Source of the DNA: CAYMYN01 sp964394665
GTDB taxonomy: Bacteria > Planctomycetota > UBA1135 > GCA-002686595
NCBI GenBank assembly: GCA_964394665.1
Contig: CAYMYN010000002.1
Location: 303,496 to 367,495, forward strand
Direction: 5' to 3'
DNA length: 64,000 nt
Part shown: in pieces, positions 8,203-16,835 of the stretch
Position numbering within the stretch: position 1 is the stretch's first letter
Layout: the number at the start of each line of letters is the position of its first letter
Notes under the pieces: model-generated
Told to the model about the DNA's origin: nothing
Databases searched by the model: none
The model's input: the letters and a program-made list of their open reading frames with translations, nothing else
Translations under genes and position numbers: made by a program

Positions 8203-11172
8203 ATGTCCAACTCCCAGAGGACTCTCCTGATCGTCGCCACGTCGCTCGCCCTCCTCGGCGCCGCGGCGCTCTTCCTCCTGGATCGTGGGCCCGGCTCGGC
8301 CGCCGCCCTCCCCGGGGCATCGCGCGCCGCGCTGGCTCCCGCCGTCGCGCCACCTCCGAGTCTGGAGCCCCAGACGGATCCCTCGGCGGAGCAGCAGCGC
8401 GCCACGGCGCGCCAGGAGCTGGTCGAGGCGACCCCCGACGATCCGTTCGCGGCGGCGCGCTGCGGCTTCCGCGGCCGGCTGCTCCTGCCGACCCTCGAGC
8501 CCGCGCCGGGCCTCGAGGTGCGCCTCTTTCGCTTCGGGATGGAGATGTTCCCGCGCTCCGAGCTGATTCCCGAGCGGATCGAGCCCGCGTCGATCGACGT
8601 CGACGCCGGCCGCGCGACGAGCGGCGAGGACGGCCGCTTCCTCGTCACCGGTGTCTGGCCGCGGGGCGTCTACGTGCTCGCGGCGGGGGCCGGCAGCGAC
8701 ACGCCCCTGTGGCAACTGGTCGATCGCACGCCCGGGCCGGGCGAGATCATCGATCTCGGCGACCTCGTGCTGCAGGCCATGGGCACGATCACGGGCACGG
8801 TCGTCGACGACGCCGGGGAACCGCTCCCGGGAGCTCTCGTGCGCGCGGCCGACCTGCCGGGCGAGATTCTGGCCTTCGCCCCCATCGAGCGCTTCGATCC
8901 CTCCGGGGCGCTGATCGTGCGCGACGGCGGCAAGGGCCACGTCTTCTTCATGCCGCCCTGGGTGGAGCAGCGCTACCGCGATCTGCCGATCCCTAGCACC
9001 TTCACCGACGCGGACGGCGCCTTCACGCTCAAGGGCGTCGTGCCCGGGACGAACGTTTTGGTCGTCACTTCGCTCGGCTTCCGCGGCCAGGTGGAGCCCG
9101 GCATCGAGGTGCGGGCGGGCGAGACGCGCGACGTGGGCGAGATCGAGCTCGACCTCGGCGAGCTGATCCAGGGCTTGGTGGTCGACACGGCCGGCGAGCC
9201 GGTCGCGGGCGCGCAGGTGCTGCTGGCCGAGGGTCTGGGCCCGATCCCGGTGGAGCTTGCCGGGCCGCCGCTCACGGCCGACCGCGCGGGTCGTTTCTCG
9301 CGCTCGGGCCTCGCCGGGCGCAGCGTCACCGGTGCGGCGCGGCGCACGGAAGGCGATGCGTGGACCGTGTTCCCCCAGGAGTTCGTGTCGCGCGAGCTCA
9401 AGCTCACCCTCCCGGCGACCCACACCCTGACCGTGCGCCTCGTGAGCAGCCAGGGCCTGGCCATCGAGCGTCCCCGCCTGCGCCTCGTGCAGCGGCCGGA
9501 CAACGCGGGGCAACGCGAAACGCTCGAGATGGCGACCCTGGGGCTCGTCACCGATCTCGACGTGTCGCGGCGCCAGCGGACCACGGAGGACGGCCGCATC
9601 GTGCTCCCCGACCTCGCCACCGGCCGCTACCTCCTGCTCGCCCAGTGCGATGGGCATGCGGTCACCGCCAAGGAGATCGACCTCGAGGGCGAGCGGGAAG
9701 AGACGCTGACGCTCGAAGCCGCGCGCGCGGTCCTGGTGCGCGTCCTGGATGGCGAGGACCAGCCGGTGGCGAACGCGGAGGTCCTGGCCGCTCCGTCGGG
9801 CAGCGGAGATCACCTGCGGCATGGTCCCTTGCCCTGCGGACGCACGCGACCCGATGGGACCCTGCTCGTGACGCAGGTGCAGTCCGAGGAGATCTCGATC
9901 ACGGTGCGCCACCCCCTGTACGGCAGCGCGCAGGAGCGGGTGAACGTGAACCAAGGTGAGGCCGTGATCGTGCTGGCCGCGCCCGGGAGCCTCGAGGGCG
10001 TGCTCACCGACGGTGGCCAGATTCCCGAGCTGGGCAAGTGGATGCTCGCCATCACCGGCCGCGGGATGGGCGAGGTGATGCCGGTCTTCACGGTGCCCGA
10101 CCTCGAGGGGCGCTTCCGCGTCCAGGGTCTGCAGCCGGGGGACTATCGCATCAACTCCTTCCCTGCCATCGGAGGGCTGAATTCGGTCGGCGGGCTGCTG
10201 GGGTCGATGCGCCAGTCGATCGAGCTCGGCCAGGGCACGCAGGAGTCGTTCGAGATCCGCTCCGGCGAGCGCACTCTGCTGATCATGGACGCGACGACCA
10301 AACCCCCGATCACCGGGCCGGCGGCCAACGTGTCGGGCCTGGTACTGGTCGACGGATTCCCGGGGACCGGGCTGCGCATCGGCGGCTGGGCGATGGTTCC
10401 GAGCGATGATGGGGACAATGATTGGCGCCGCTTCGCGGCCGAGGTCGACGTCGCGGGCCGCTTCGACCTAGGTCGTGTGCCCGCGGGCTCGATCCGGCTC
10501 TCCCTGACCGACCCCAACGGCTCCCGCGGGCTCTTCGCACCCGAGTCGCAGGACCTGTGGTCCGAGACGCTCCAGATCGTCGACAAGGAGGACCGCGAGC
10601 TGCGCGTCGAGCTCGTCACGGGCTCGCTGGTCGGGACCGTCCTCGACGTCGATGGTGCGCCGGCGGTCGGCTGCCGCGTGACCCTGCGCGGGGCCGCGAC
10701 CCAGAGCGCGATGACCGACGAACGCGGGCGTTTCTCGATCTCGATGCTCGCAGCCGGTTCCTACGGCGTCGAGGCCCGGGGGGCGCGCGGCGGGCGGGCC
10801 GAGTTGGGCGGGGTCGAAGTCGCCGCCTCGCGCACGCCGACCTCGGTCGACCTGCGCCTGCAACGCACCTTCACGGTCCGCGGCCGGGTCGAGATGGCGG
10901 CCTTCGGCGAACGTCCGCAGTGGCTGTGGATGAGCGTCACCTCGGTGGAGGACGAGGGCCAGCCGCGCCGCCGGCGCAACTCGGGCTCGCAGGTCTCGAC
11001 CGAGGGCCTCTTCACCGTCGAGGGCCTGCTCCCCGGCCGCTACACCGCGAGCTTCTTCCTCCCCGGTCGCCAGCAGTGGACCATCGAGCGACCGTTCGAG
11101 GTCCGCAACGCCGACCTCGACGACCTGATCCTGCGCCCCATCCGCCGCGAGACGACGCCCTCGAACGGCTGA
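8203..11172 (+). CDS. Membrane-anchored carboxypeptidase-regulatory-domain repeat protein
   Basis: 989 residues from ATG at 8203; the open frame extends 399 nt further upstream but only through Arg-rich non-coding-like sequence. Residues 6-28 (RTLLIVATSLALLGAAALFLLD) are a signal anchor or signal peptide. The rest is a series of beta-sandwich units of the carboxypeptidase-regulatory (CarboxypepD_reg) type, recognised by repeated blocks such as ITGTVVDDAGEPLPGALVRA, IQGLVVDTAGEPVAGAQVLL and LVGTVLDVDGAPAVGCRVTL, each followed by a DGRF-[LF] turn and a PGxY strand. These domains are structural or adhesive, with no known catalysis. It is one of five proteins of this design in the window (others at 22137, 25591, 58261, 61009); two of those add a sigma factor. 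Role unknown, probably extracytoplasmic. Confidence 0.8.
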   Translation: MSNSQRTLLIVATSLALLGAAALFLLDRGPGSAAALPGASRAALAPAVAPPPSLEPQTDPSAEQQRATARQELVEATPDDPFAAARCGFRGRLLLPTLEPAPGLEVRLFRFGMEMFPRSELIPERIEPASIDVDAGRATSGEDGRFLVTGVWPRGVYVLAAGAGSDTPLWQLVDRTPGPGEIIDLGDLVLQAMGTITGTVVDDAGEPLPGALVRAADLPGEILAFAPIERFDPSGALIVRDGGKGHVFFMPPWVEQRYRDLPIPSTFTDADGAFTLKGVVPGTNVLVVTSLGFRGQVEPGIEVRAGETRDVGEIELDLGELIQGLVVDTAGEPVAGAQVLLAEGLGPIPVELAGPPLTADRAGRFSRSGLAGRSVTGAARRTEGDAWTVFPQEFVSRELKLTLPATHTLTVRLVSSQGLAIERPRLRLVQRPDNAGQRETLEMATLGLVTDLDVSRRQRTTEDGRIVLPDLATGRYLLLAQCDGHAVTAKEIDLEGEREETLTLEAARAVLVRVLDGEDQPVANAEVLAAPSGSGDHLRHGPLPCGRTRPDGTLLVTQVQSEEISITVRHPLYGSAQERVNVNQGEAVIVLAAPGSLEGVLTDGGQIPELGKWMLAITGRGMGEVMPVFTVPDLEGRFRVQGLQPGDYRINSFPAIGGLNSVGGLLGSMRQSIELGQGTQESFEIRSGERTLLIMDATTKPPITGPAANVSGLVLVDGFPGTGLRIGGWAMVPSDDGDNDWRRFAAEVDVAGRFDLGRVPAGSIRLSLTDPNGSRGLFAPESQDLWSETLQIVDKEDRELRVELVTGSLVGTVLDVDGAPAVGCRVTLRGAATQSAMTDERGRFSISMLAAGSYGVEARGARGGRAELGGVEVAASRTPTSVDLRLQRTFTVRGRVEMAAFGERPQWLWMSVTSVEDEGQPRRRRNSGSQVSTEGLFTVEGLLPGRYTASFFLPGRQQWTIERPFEVRNADLDDLILRPIRRETTPSNG

Positions 11173-11184
11173 CCATCGACTCTG

Positions 11185-11215
11185 CCCCCCCCGTAGCGCT
11201 CTGGGAAGGGGGGGG
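11185..11215 (+). other. C8/G8 hairpin 12 nt after the gene ending at 11172
   Basis: Eight C (11185-11192) and eight G (11208-11215) bracket a 15-nt loop, giving a very stable stem just after the stop codon and before the next gene at 11269. No U-tract follows, so this is not a standard Rho-independent terminator, but it may stabilise or end the transcript. Confidence 0.4.
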
Positions 11216-11268
11216 TATGCTCGGAGGGGGCACCTTCCCCGGGACGAGGGCCGTATCCGGAGCGCACC

Positions 11269-14016
11269 ATGCGTCGAGCCGAATTGCTGTTCAGTTTCCT
11301 GATCTTGATTGCTCCGGCGGCGGGCGCGCAGTCGCTCCCCATTCCGACCGCGGCCGTGGCGCAGATCGGATTCGGGGGCGCTTTGGTGGGGCCCTGCCAG
11401 CCGGAGTGGATCCCGACCTTCGGCGGGGCGCCGTACTTCGCCGAGCAGTTCGGCGGCAGCTCGCGGCGCATTTTCGCCCTGGCGAGCCACGACGACGGCA
11501 GCGGCGCGGGGCGTCGGCTCTACGCAGCGGGACACTTCGTGACGGCCTGCGGTGCGTACGCACGTCGCATCAGCGTGCTCGATGGCGAGGTGTGGCGTAG
11601 CGTCGGGGATGGGTTCCTCGCCCGCGTGAATGCGCTTTGCGAGTACGACGACGGCCTGGGCGGTGGCCCCCGACTGTTCGCGACGGGCTTCTTCGGCGCC
11701 AGCGGGGAGGGCCAGCCGCTCCAGCGCATTGCCGCCTGGGATGGTTCGACCTGGGCGCAGGTCGGGAGCGGCTTGAACGCCGAGGGCTACGCCATGGCCG
11801 TGCACGACGACGGATCCGGTCCACGGCTCTTCGTCGCCGGCGCCTTCACCGACGCCGGCGGAGTGCTGGCCGCGCGCATCGCGGCTTGGGATGGAACGAG
11901 CTGGTCGGCGCTCCGCGGCGGACTCTCCGGCACGGTTCACGCACTCGCGGTGCACGACGATGGCGGCGGACCCGCTCTTTTCGCCGGTGGCCTCTTCGCG
12001 CTCGCCGGCGGCCAACCCGCGTCCAACGTCGCCAAGTGGGACGGCTTCGCCTGGTCCGCGCTGGGCGCGGGCGTCGGAGGCACGGTACTGGCACTGGCAT
12101 CCTTCGACGACGGCGGGGGACCGGCGCTGTTCGCCGGCGGCGCCTTCGCGACGGCGGGGGGCGGGGGAGCTTCGCACGTCGCTCGCTGGAACGGAACGTC
12201 CTGGTCCGCGCTGGGCTTGGGGACGGACGGTGACGTGCGCAGCCTCGCCGTGTACGACGACGGCAGCGGGGCGGCGCTCTTTGCCGGCGGCAGCTTCGCG
12301 AACGCGGGCGGTGCAGCGGCGGGTGCCCTCGCCCGCTGGCAGGCTGGCTCCTGGTCCGCGCCGAGCGCCACGCTGCTCTTCGACATCAATGCCCTGCACG
12401 TGCACGCCGATCCCGGCGGCGGCTCTCCGCGGCTGCACGGGGCGTCCGATGGAGGAGTCGTCTACCGCTACGACGGCACGCAGGTCGAACGCCTGGTCGA
12501 GGATGGGATCAACTGGTATGTGCGGGCCCTGCACGTGCATGACGATGGGGACGGCTGGCCGTCGCTGTTCGTCGGCGGACGGCTCACGAGCGTCGGAGAC
12601 TTGCAGGTCGCGCGCATCGCGAAGTGGAACGTCTGGGGCTGGTCCGCCCTCGGGAGTGGGCTCTCGAGCCTGGTTGCCGCCGAGGTGAACGACCTCGAGT
12701 CCTTCCACGACGGGCACAGCCCGGGCCCGGCGCTCTTCGCGGTGGGCTTCTTCGATCAGGCCGGGGGCGTGCCGGCCCTCAACGTCGCGCGCTGGGGTGG
12801 GGGCGCCTGGTCCGGCCTCGGTTCGGGTCTGAACGGTCGCGCCCAGTGCGCGCTCGCCTTCGACGACGGATCCGGTCCCGCGCTCTACGTCGGCGGCGAG
12901 TTCACCCAAGCGGGCGGAGCGCCCGCCGCACGCATCGCGCGCTGGAACGGAACGCAGTGGTCCAGCCTCGGCGGCGGATTCGCGGGGCCGGTGCAGGCCC
13001 TCGCCGTGCACGACGATGGCTTGGGCGGCGGACCCGCGCTGTACGCGGCGGGCCCGCAGAGCGGCATCGTGGCGCGCTGGGACGGGTCGGGTTGGACTCC
13101 GCTCGGCGCGGGCCTGAACCAGGCCGTCTACGCGCTCGCGAGCTTCGACGACGGCAGCGGGCCGCGGCTCTATGCAGGTGGCTTCTTCACCTTCGGCGCC
13201 GGACAGGGCGGGAGAATCGCCCGCTGGAACGGCGTGGCTTGGGAGCCGGTGGGAGCCGGCTTCAGCTTCACCGTCAGCGCCTTGCTCGTGCACGACGACG
13301 GGAGCGGGCCGGCGCTCTACGCGGGGGGCGGGTTCCAGTCCTCGGGCTCCCAGTCCGTGCGCTTCATCGCGCGTTGGGACGGGACGAACTGGTTGCCCCT
13401 CGGCAGCGGCACGAACGACGCCGTCTCCACCCTGGCCGAATACGACGACGGTACGGGGAGCGGAACGCTGCTCCTCGCCGGCGGCACCTTCGCCAGCGTG
13501 ATCGACTCGAACGACAGTTACCTCGGCCGTTGGGGCGGCTGCGCCGAGGACGCCCTGGGGGACGCCTACTGCTTCGGGGACGGCGGCGGCACGCCCTGTC
13601 CGTGCAGCAACGCCGGCGGCCCGGGGGAGGGCTGCGCCAACGGCAGCGGACGGGGCGCGAGGCTCTGGGCCTCGGGATCGGCCCGAGTCTCGACCGGCGA
13701 GCTGCGCCTGCGCGGCGCGGGCCTCGTCGCGGGTCAGGCGGGGCTCTACCTACAGGGCAACAACGCCACGAACGGCGGCGCCGGAGTCGTCTTCGGCGAC
13801 GGCCTGCGCTGCGCGGGCGGCGGGGTCGTGCGGCTGCAGGTCCGCATCGCGAATGCCCTGGGGCTCTCGCTCACCAGCCTCGACGTCGCGGCCCGTGGCG
13901 GCGTGGCCCCCGGCGACACGCGCACCTACCAGATCTGGTACCGCGACGTCTTCACGTCTCCCTGCGGTTCCGGCTTCAACCTCTCGAACGGACTGGCGCT
14001 CACCTGGTCCCCGTGA
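11269..14016 (+). CDS. Exported 'HDDGSGPALFAGG' repeat protein with lineage-specific C-terminal domain
   Basis: 915 residues; a GGAG lies about 9 nt before the ATG. The signal peptide is MRRAELLFSFLILIAPAAGAQS. The body is about 12 tandem units of 50-55 residues with the pattern ALAVHDDGSGPALFAGGAFTDAGG...ARWDGTSWSALG, which should form blades of one or more beta-propellers. The last ~130 residues are a distinct domain beginning with a Cys-rich segment (YCFGDGGGTPCPCSNAGG) and ending YQIWYRD...FNLSNGLALTWSP. A related C-terminal domain ends the protein at 36533-39109, so it may serve in sorting or anchoring. Such proteins are common in deep planctomycete lineages. No enzymatic motif is visible. 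It converges on egtD, with 14 nt between stops. Confidence 0.8.
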   Translation: MRRAELLFSFLILIAPAAGAQSLPIPTAAVAQIGFGGALVGPCQPEWIPTFGGAPYFAEQFGGSSRRIFALASHDDGSGAGRRLYAAGHFVTACGAYARRISVLDGEVWRSVGDGFLARVNALCEYDDGLGGGPRLFATGFFGASGEGQPLQRIAAWDGSTWAQVGSGLNAEGYAMAVHDDGSGPRLFVAGAFTDAGGVLAARIAAWDGTSWSALRGGLSGTVHALAVHDDGGGPALFAGGLFALAGGQPASNVAKWDGFAWSALGAGVGGTVLALASFDDGGGPALFAGGAFATAGGGGASHVARWNGTSWSALGLGTDGDVRSLAVYDDGSGAALFAGGSFANAGGAAAGALARWQAGSWSAPSATLLFDINALHVHADPGGGSPRLHGASDGGVVYRYDGTQVERLVEDGINWYVRALHVHDDGDGWPSLFVGGRLTSVGDLQVARIAKWNVWGWSALGSGLSSLVAAEVNDLESFHDGHSPGPALFAVGFFDQAGGVPALNVARWGGGAWSGLGSGLNGRAQCALAFDDGSGPALYVGGEFTQAGGAPAARIARWNGTQWSSLGGGFAGPVQALAVHDDGLGGGPALYAAGPQSGIVARWDGSGWTPLGAGLNQAVYALASFDDGSGPRLYAGGFFTFGAGQGGRIARWNGVAWEPVGAGFSFTVSALLVHDDGSGPALYAGGGFQSSGSQSVRFIARWDGTNWLPLGSGTNDAVSTLAEYDDGTGSGTLLLAGGTFASVIDSNDSYLGRWGGCAEDALGDAYCFGDGGGTPCPCSNAGGPGEGCANGSGRGARLWASGSARVSTGELRLRGAGLVAGQAGLYLQGNNATNGGAGVVFGDGLRCAGGGVVRLQVRIANALGLSLTSLDVAARGGVAPGDTRTYQIWYRDVFTSPCGSGFNLSNGLALTWSP

Positions 14017-14030
14017 GGACGAGACCATGC

Positions 14031-15041
14031 TCACACGCCACGGCGCGCGAGGACGATGGCGAAGTCCTTCTGGTGATCGGTCCAAGTGCGCACGACGTCC
14101 AGGCCGGCGGCACGCAGCTCGCCCGCGATCTGGGGCAGGGTGAACTTGGTCGAAATCTCGGCTTGCAGCTCCTCGTGTCGGCCGAACTCGACCGTCAGGC
14201 CGGCGCGGGCGACGTGCACGGACTGTTCGCGGAGAGCACGCAGGCGTAGGTCCACGCGCGTGTGGAGCGGATCCCACAGGCCGACGTGCTCGAAGGCCTC
14301 GAGGTCGAAGTCGGCGTCGAGCTCCCGATTGATCACCTGGAGCAGGTTGAGCGTGAACTCGGCGGTCAGCCCGGCCGCGTCGTTGTACGCCTGGAGGATG
14401 CGCTCGAGGGGCTTGACGAGGTCGACGCCGAGCAGGAAGTAGGACCGCGGGGTCATCCACGCGCTGACCGCGCGTAGGAAGCGGGCGCGCTCCCGCGGGT
14501 AGAAGTTGCCGAGGGTCGAGCCCAGGAAGGCGAGGACGGCGACGCCCGCGCTCGGCAGGGCACCGAGGTGTTGGTGGAAGTCGCCCACCACGCCGTGGAC
14601 CTGGAGCGTCGGGTAGCGCGCGGCCAAGCCCTCAGCCGCGTCGCGCAGGGTCGGCTCGCTGACGTCGAGGGGCACGAAGCGCCGGAGCGTCCCGGCGTCG
14701 GCGAAGGCGTCGAGCAACGCACGCGTCTTGTCGGACGTGCCCGATCCCAGCTCGACGAGCGTCTCGGCGCCAGTCGCGGCGGCGATCTCGTCCGAGTGGC
14801 GGAGCAGGATCTCGCGTTCGGCCTCGGTCAGGTAGTACTCGGGCAGACGCGTGATGCGCTCGAATAGCTCGCTGCCGCGCTCGTCGTAGAGCCAACGCGG
14901 CGAGAGTCGCTTGGGGATCGTGGCGAGGCCGGCCGCGACTTCGCGGGCGAGCGCGCGGGCGTGCCAGCCGTCCTCGAGGCGTACGTCGAAGGTCGGTTCG
15001 CGGGAGGTGTGGGCTGCGGCGGAAGGGGGTTGGATCCTCAT
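14031..15041 (-). CDS. egtD: L-histidine N-alpha-methyltransferase EgtD (ergothioneine biosynthesis)
   Basis: 336 residues, close to the usual ~320. EgtD trimethylates histidine to hercynine with three SAM. Visible features are the N-terminal signature IPKRLSPRWLYDERGSELFE, the EgtD-specific PEYYLTEAEREIL, the SAM loop VELGSGTSDKTRALLDAF, and FLGSTLGNFYPRE. The ATG at 15041 overlaps the egtB stop by 4 nt (ATGA), so the two are translationally coupled with EgtB made first. No egtA, egtC or egtE is nearby. EgtB that accepts gamma-glutamylcysteine or cysteine, followed by an unlinked lyase, would complete the pathway. Confidence 0.95.
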   Translation of the reverse strand: MRIQPPSAAAHTSREPTFDVRLEDGWHARALAREVAAGLATIPKRLSPRWLYDERGSELFERITRLPEYYLTEAEREILLRHSDEIAAATGAETLVELGSGTSDKTRALLDAFADAGTLRRFVPLDVSEPTLRDAAEGLAARYPTLQVHGVVGDFHQHLGALPSAGVAVLAFLGSTLGNFYPRERARFLRAVSAWMTPRSYFLLGVDLVKPLERILQAYNDAAGLTAEFTLNLLQVINRELDADFDLEAFEHVGLWDPLHTRVDLRLRALREQSVHVARAGLTVEFGRHEELQAEISTKFTLPQIAGELRAAGLDVVRTWTDHQKDFAIVLARRGV

Positions 15042-16312
15042 GTGCCTCCGTCGGCGATGCGGACGCCCGAAAGCACCCAACGACAATGGGCTGGGAAGAA
15101 GTTGCGGTACGTGGGCCGGCAGTGTCCCGGCGGGGTGTACGCGGACGAGCCGCGCAGGACACCCTGTCCCGACATGAACTTGCCGTTGTATTCGCCGACC
15201 GCACCCCGGGCCGGGCGATAGCGTGGGTAGGGCAGGTAGGCCGACGAAGTCCACTGCCAGCATTCGCCGAACACCTGCGCGAGTCCGCCCCGCGCCGGGA
15301 GCTCGGCGGCCCTGGGTTGGAGCGCGGCAAGATCGAAGGCGCGGCCCTCGGACACGCCTGCCGTGCGCACGGCGTGTTCCCACTCGAACTCCGTGGGCAG
15401 GCGCGCTCCGCGCCAGCGGGCGTAGGCGTCGGCCTCGTAGTGGCTCACGTGGCACACCGGCTCGGCGTCCAGCACCGGGCGCGTCCCGCCGAGCGTGTGC
15501 ACGAGCCACCCGGTGCCCTCGCGATGCCAGTAGAGCGGCGCCTGCCAGCCCTCCCGACGCAGCGTGGACCAGCCGTCCGACAACCACAGCTCCGCCCGCT
15601 GATAGCCACCGTCGTCCATGAACTCGAGCCACTCGCCCGCGGTGATCAGGCGATCCGCGATTCGAAAGGGCTCGAGCAGGACCCGGTGGCGCGGTCGTTC
15701 GTTGTCGAAGGCGAAGTCGCTACCGACGTGGCCGATCTCGACGATGCCCCCGGGTTCCATGGATGGGGCGTCGACCTCGATCCAGCCGAGCGCGCGCCGC
15801 GGCACGTCCGTAACGGGGTCCGGCGCATACACGGGGCGCCGTGGATCGATCGAGAGGACGTGCTTGGCGTCCATCAACAACAGCTCCTGGTGCTGCTGCT
15901 CGTGGTGCAGGCCGAGCTCGACGAGCTCGAGCAGCTCTCCGTCCTGCTCTTCGACTCCGGCGAGCAGATCGGCGAGAGCCTGATCGACGTGGGCGCGGTA
16001 GCGAGCGACCTCCTCGGCTCCAGGACGGCTGAGCGACCCGCGTCGCTCACGCGGGAACTGCGGCCCGACGCCCTCGTAGTAGCTGTTGAACAACTCGCGG
16101 AAACGCGGGTCGAAGGGCCGGTAGTCCGGCGCGAAGCGTTCGAGCACGAAGGTCTCGAAGAACCAGGTGACGTGTGCCCGGTGCCACTTGGTCGGGCTGA
16201 CGTCCGGCATCGACTGCACGGTCTGGTCCTCGGGAGTCAGCGGCGCGGCCAAGCGCTCGGTCGACGCGCGTATCCCCCGGTAGACCTCGGATGCGTGCTG
16301 CGGAGAGAGCAT
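15038..16312 (-). CDS. egtB: Hercynine sulfoxide synthase EgtB
   Basis: 424 residues, typical for EgtB. The non-haem iron enzyme couples hercynine to a thiol and oxidises it to the sulfoxide. The N-terminal DinB-like helical bundle supplies the three-His iron site: one His in TKWHRAHVTWFFE and two in HHEQQHQELLLMD. The C-terminal half is an FGE-sulfatase (C-type-lectin-like) domain with RLPTEFEWEHAVR, WQWTSSAY and GSSAYTPPGHCRPTYRNFF. The start MLSPQHASEVYRGIRASTE aligns with the family. It is the first gene of an egtBD operon; about 520 bp upstream separates it from the divergent katG, and I recognise no operator there. Confidence 0.95.
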   Translation of the reverse strand: MLSPQHASEVYRGIRASTERLAAPLTPEDQTVQSMPDVSPTKWHRAHVTWFFETFVLERFAPDYRPFDPRFRELFNSYYEGVGPQFPRERRGSLSRPGAEEVARYRAHVDQALADLLAGVEEQDGELLELVELGLHHEQQHQELLLMDAKHVLSIDPRRPVYAPDPVTDVPRRALGWIEVDAPSMEPGGIVEIGHVGSDFAFDNERPRHRVLLEPFRIADRLITAGEWLEFMDDGGYQRAELWLSDGWSTLRREGWQAPLYWHREGTGWLVHTLGGTRPVLDAEPVCHVSHYEADAYARWRGARLPTEFEWEHAVRTAGVSEGRAFDLAALQPRAAELPARGGLAQVFGECWQWTSSAYLPYPRYRPARGAVGEYNGKFMSGQGVLRGSSAYTPPGHCRPTYRNFFPAHCRWVLSGVRIADGGT

Positions 16313-16835
16313 GGCGAGGCCTTACGTCCGTCGTCGGCCTGGAACGCGGACGTCGCGGCGCTGGGCTCGTGCGCGACGTCTGGCGGGGGAGAGACCATAC
16401 CATGATCGTCGGGGGACTTGCTCTCGCTGGGCCCGCGGGGCGTGCTCCACGACCAGCACAGCTCCGATGGGGTGCCCGGATGAGCTGGAGTCTGCGCCGA
16501 GGAGCGTAGAGCCCCGGCGCGCCCCATTCGGTACTCCTATTGCACGCGAGGGATCCTGCGATCCCCGGGTGGCCGAGTCGGCCTCCGTCCGTCGCGCCAC
16601 GACACCATGCGACGAGGTGTTCACCCTGAACAGCCCCGCTGATCGAGCGGGCCGTCCGCTGTCCTTCCATGCCGTCCACGGTTGAGGGCCGGGCACCTTG
16701 GGAGTACACCTTGGCTCGCGCTTCGCGACGCCCACGCGTCGCGGCGCTCGTACAGCGTGGTGAGCCGTGCGAGGGGCATGCCCCGCCGACCTCGACCACG
16801 GGCAAGAGAAACTACGGCTTCCACAGGTTGCGACC
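16313..16835. other. Gene-free divergent region between egtB and katG
   Basis: 523 bp without a credible gene on either strand; the open frames present are Arg/Pro/Ser-rich shadows. It must hold the promoters for egtBD and katG. I see no OxyR, PerR or Fur-like palindrome. A stretch near 16566 (GGGTGGCCGAGTCGGC) resembles the D-arm of a tRNA-Ser, but no TTC-loop or acceptor stem follows. Confidence 0.5.

Noticed and set aside
10468..13293. A 941-codon open frame on the minus strand across two plus-strand genes
   Set aside because: It is antisense to well-supported repeat proteins and its product is Arg/Ala/Gly-rich without domains. Long antisense frames are expected at this GC content.
16560..16640. 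tRNA-Ser-like start GGGTGGCCGAGTCGGC
   Set aside because: No matching acceptor stem, anticodon arm or TTCGA loop could be found downstream.
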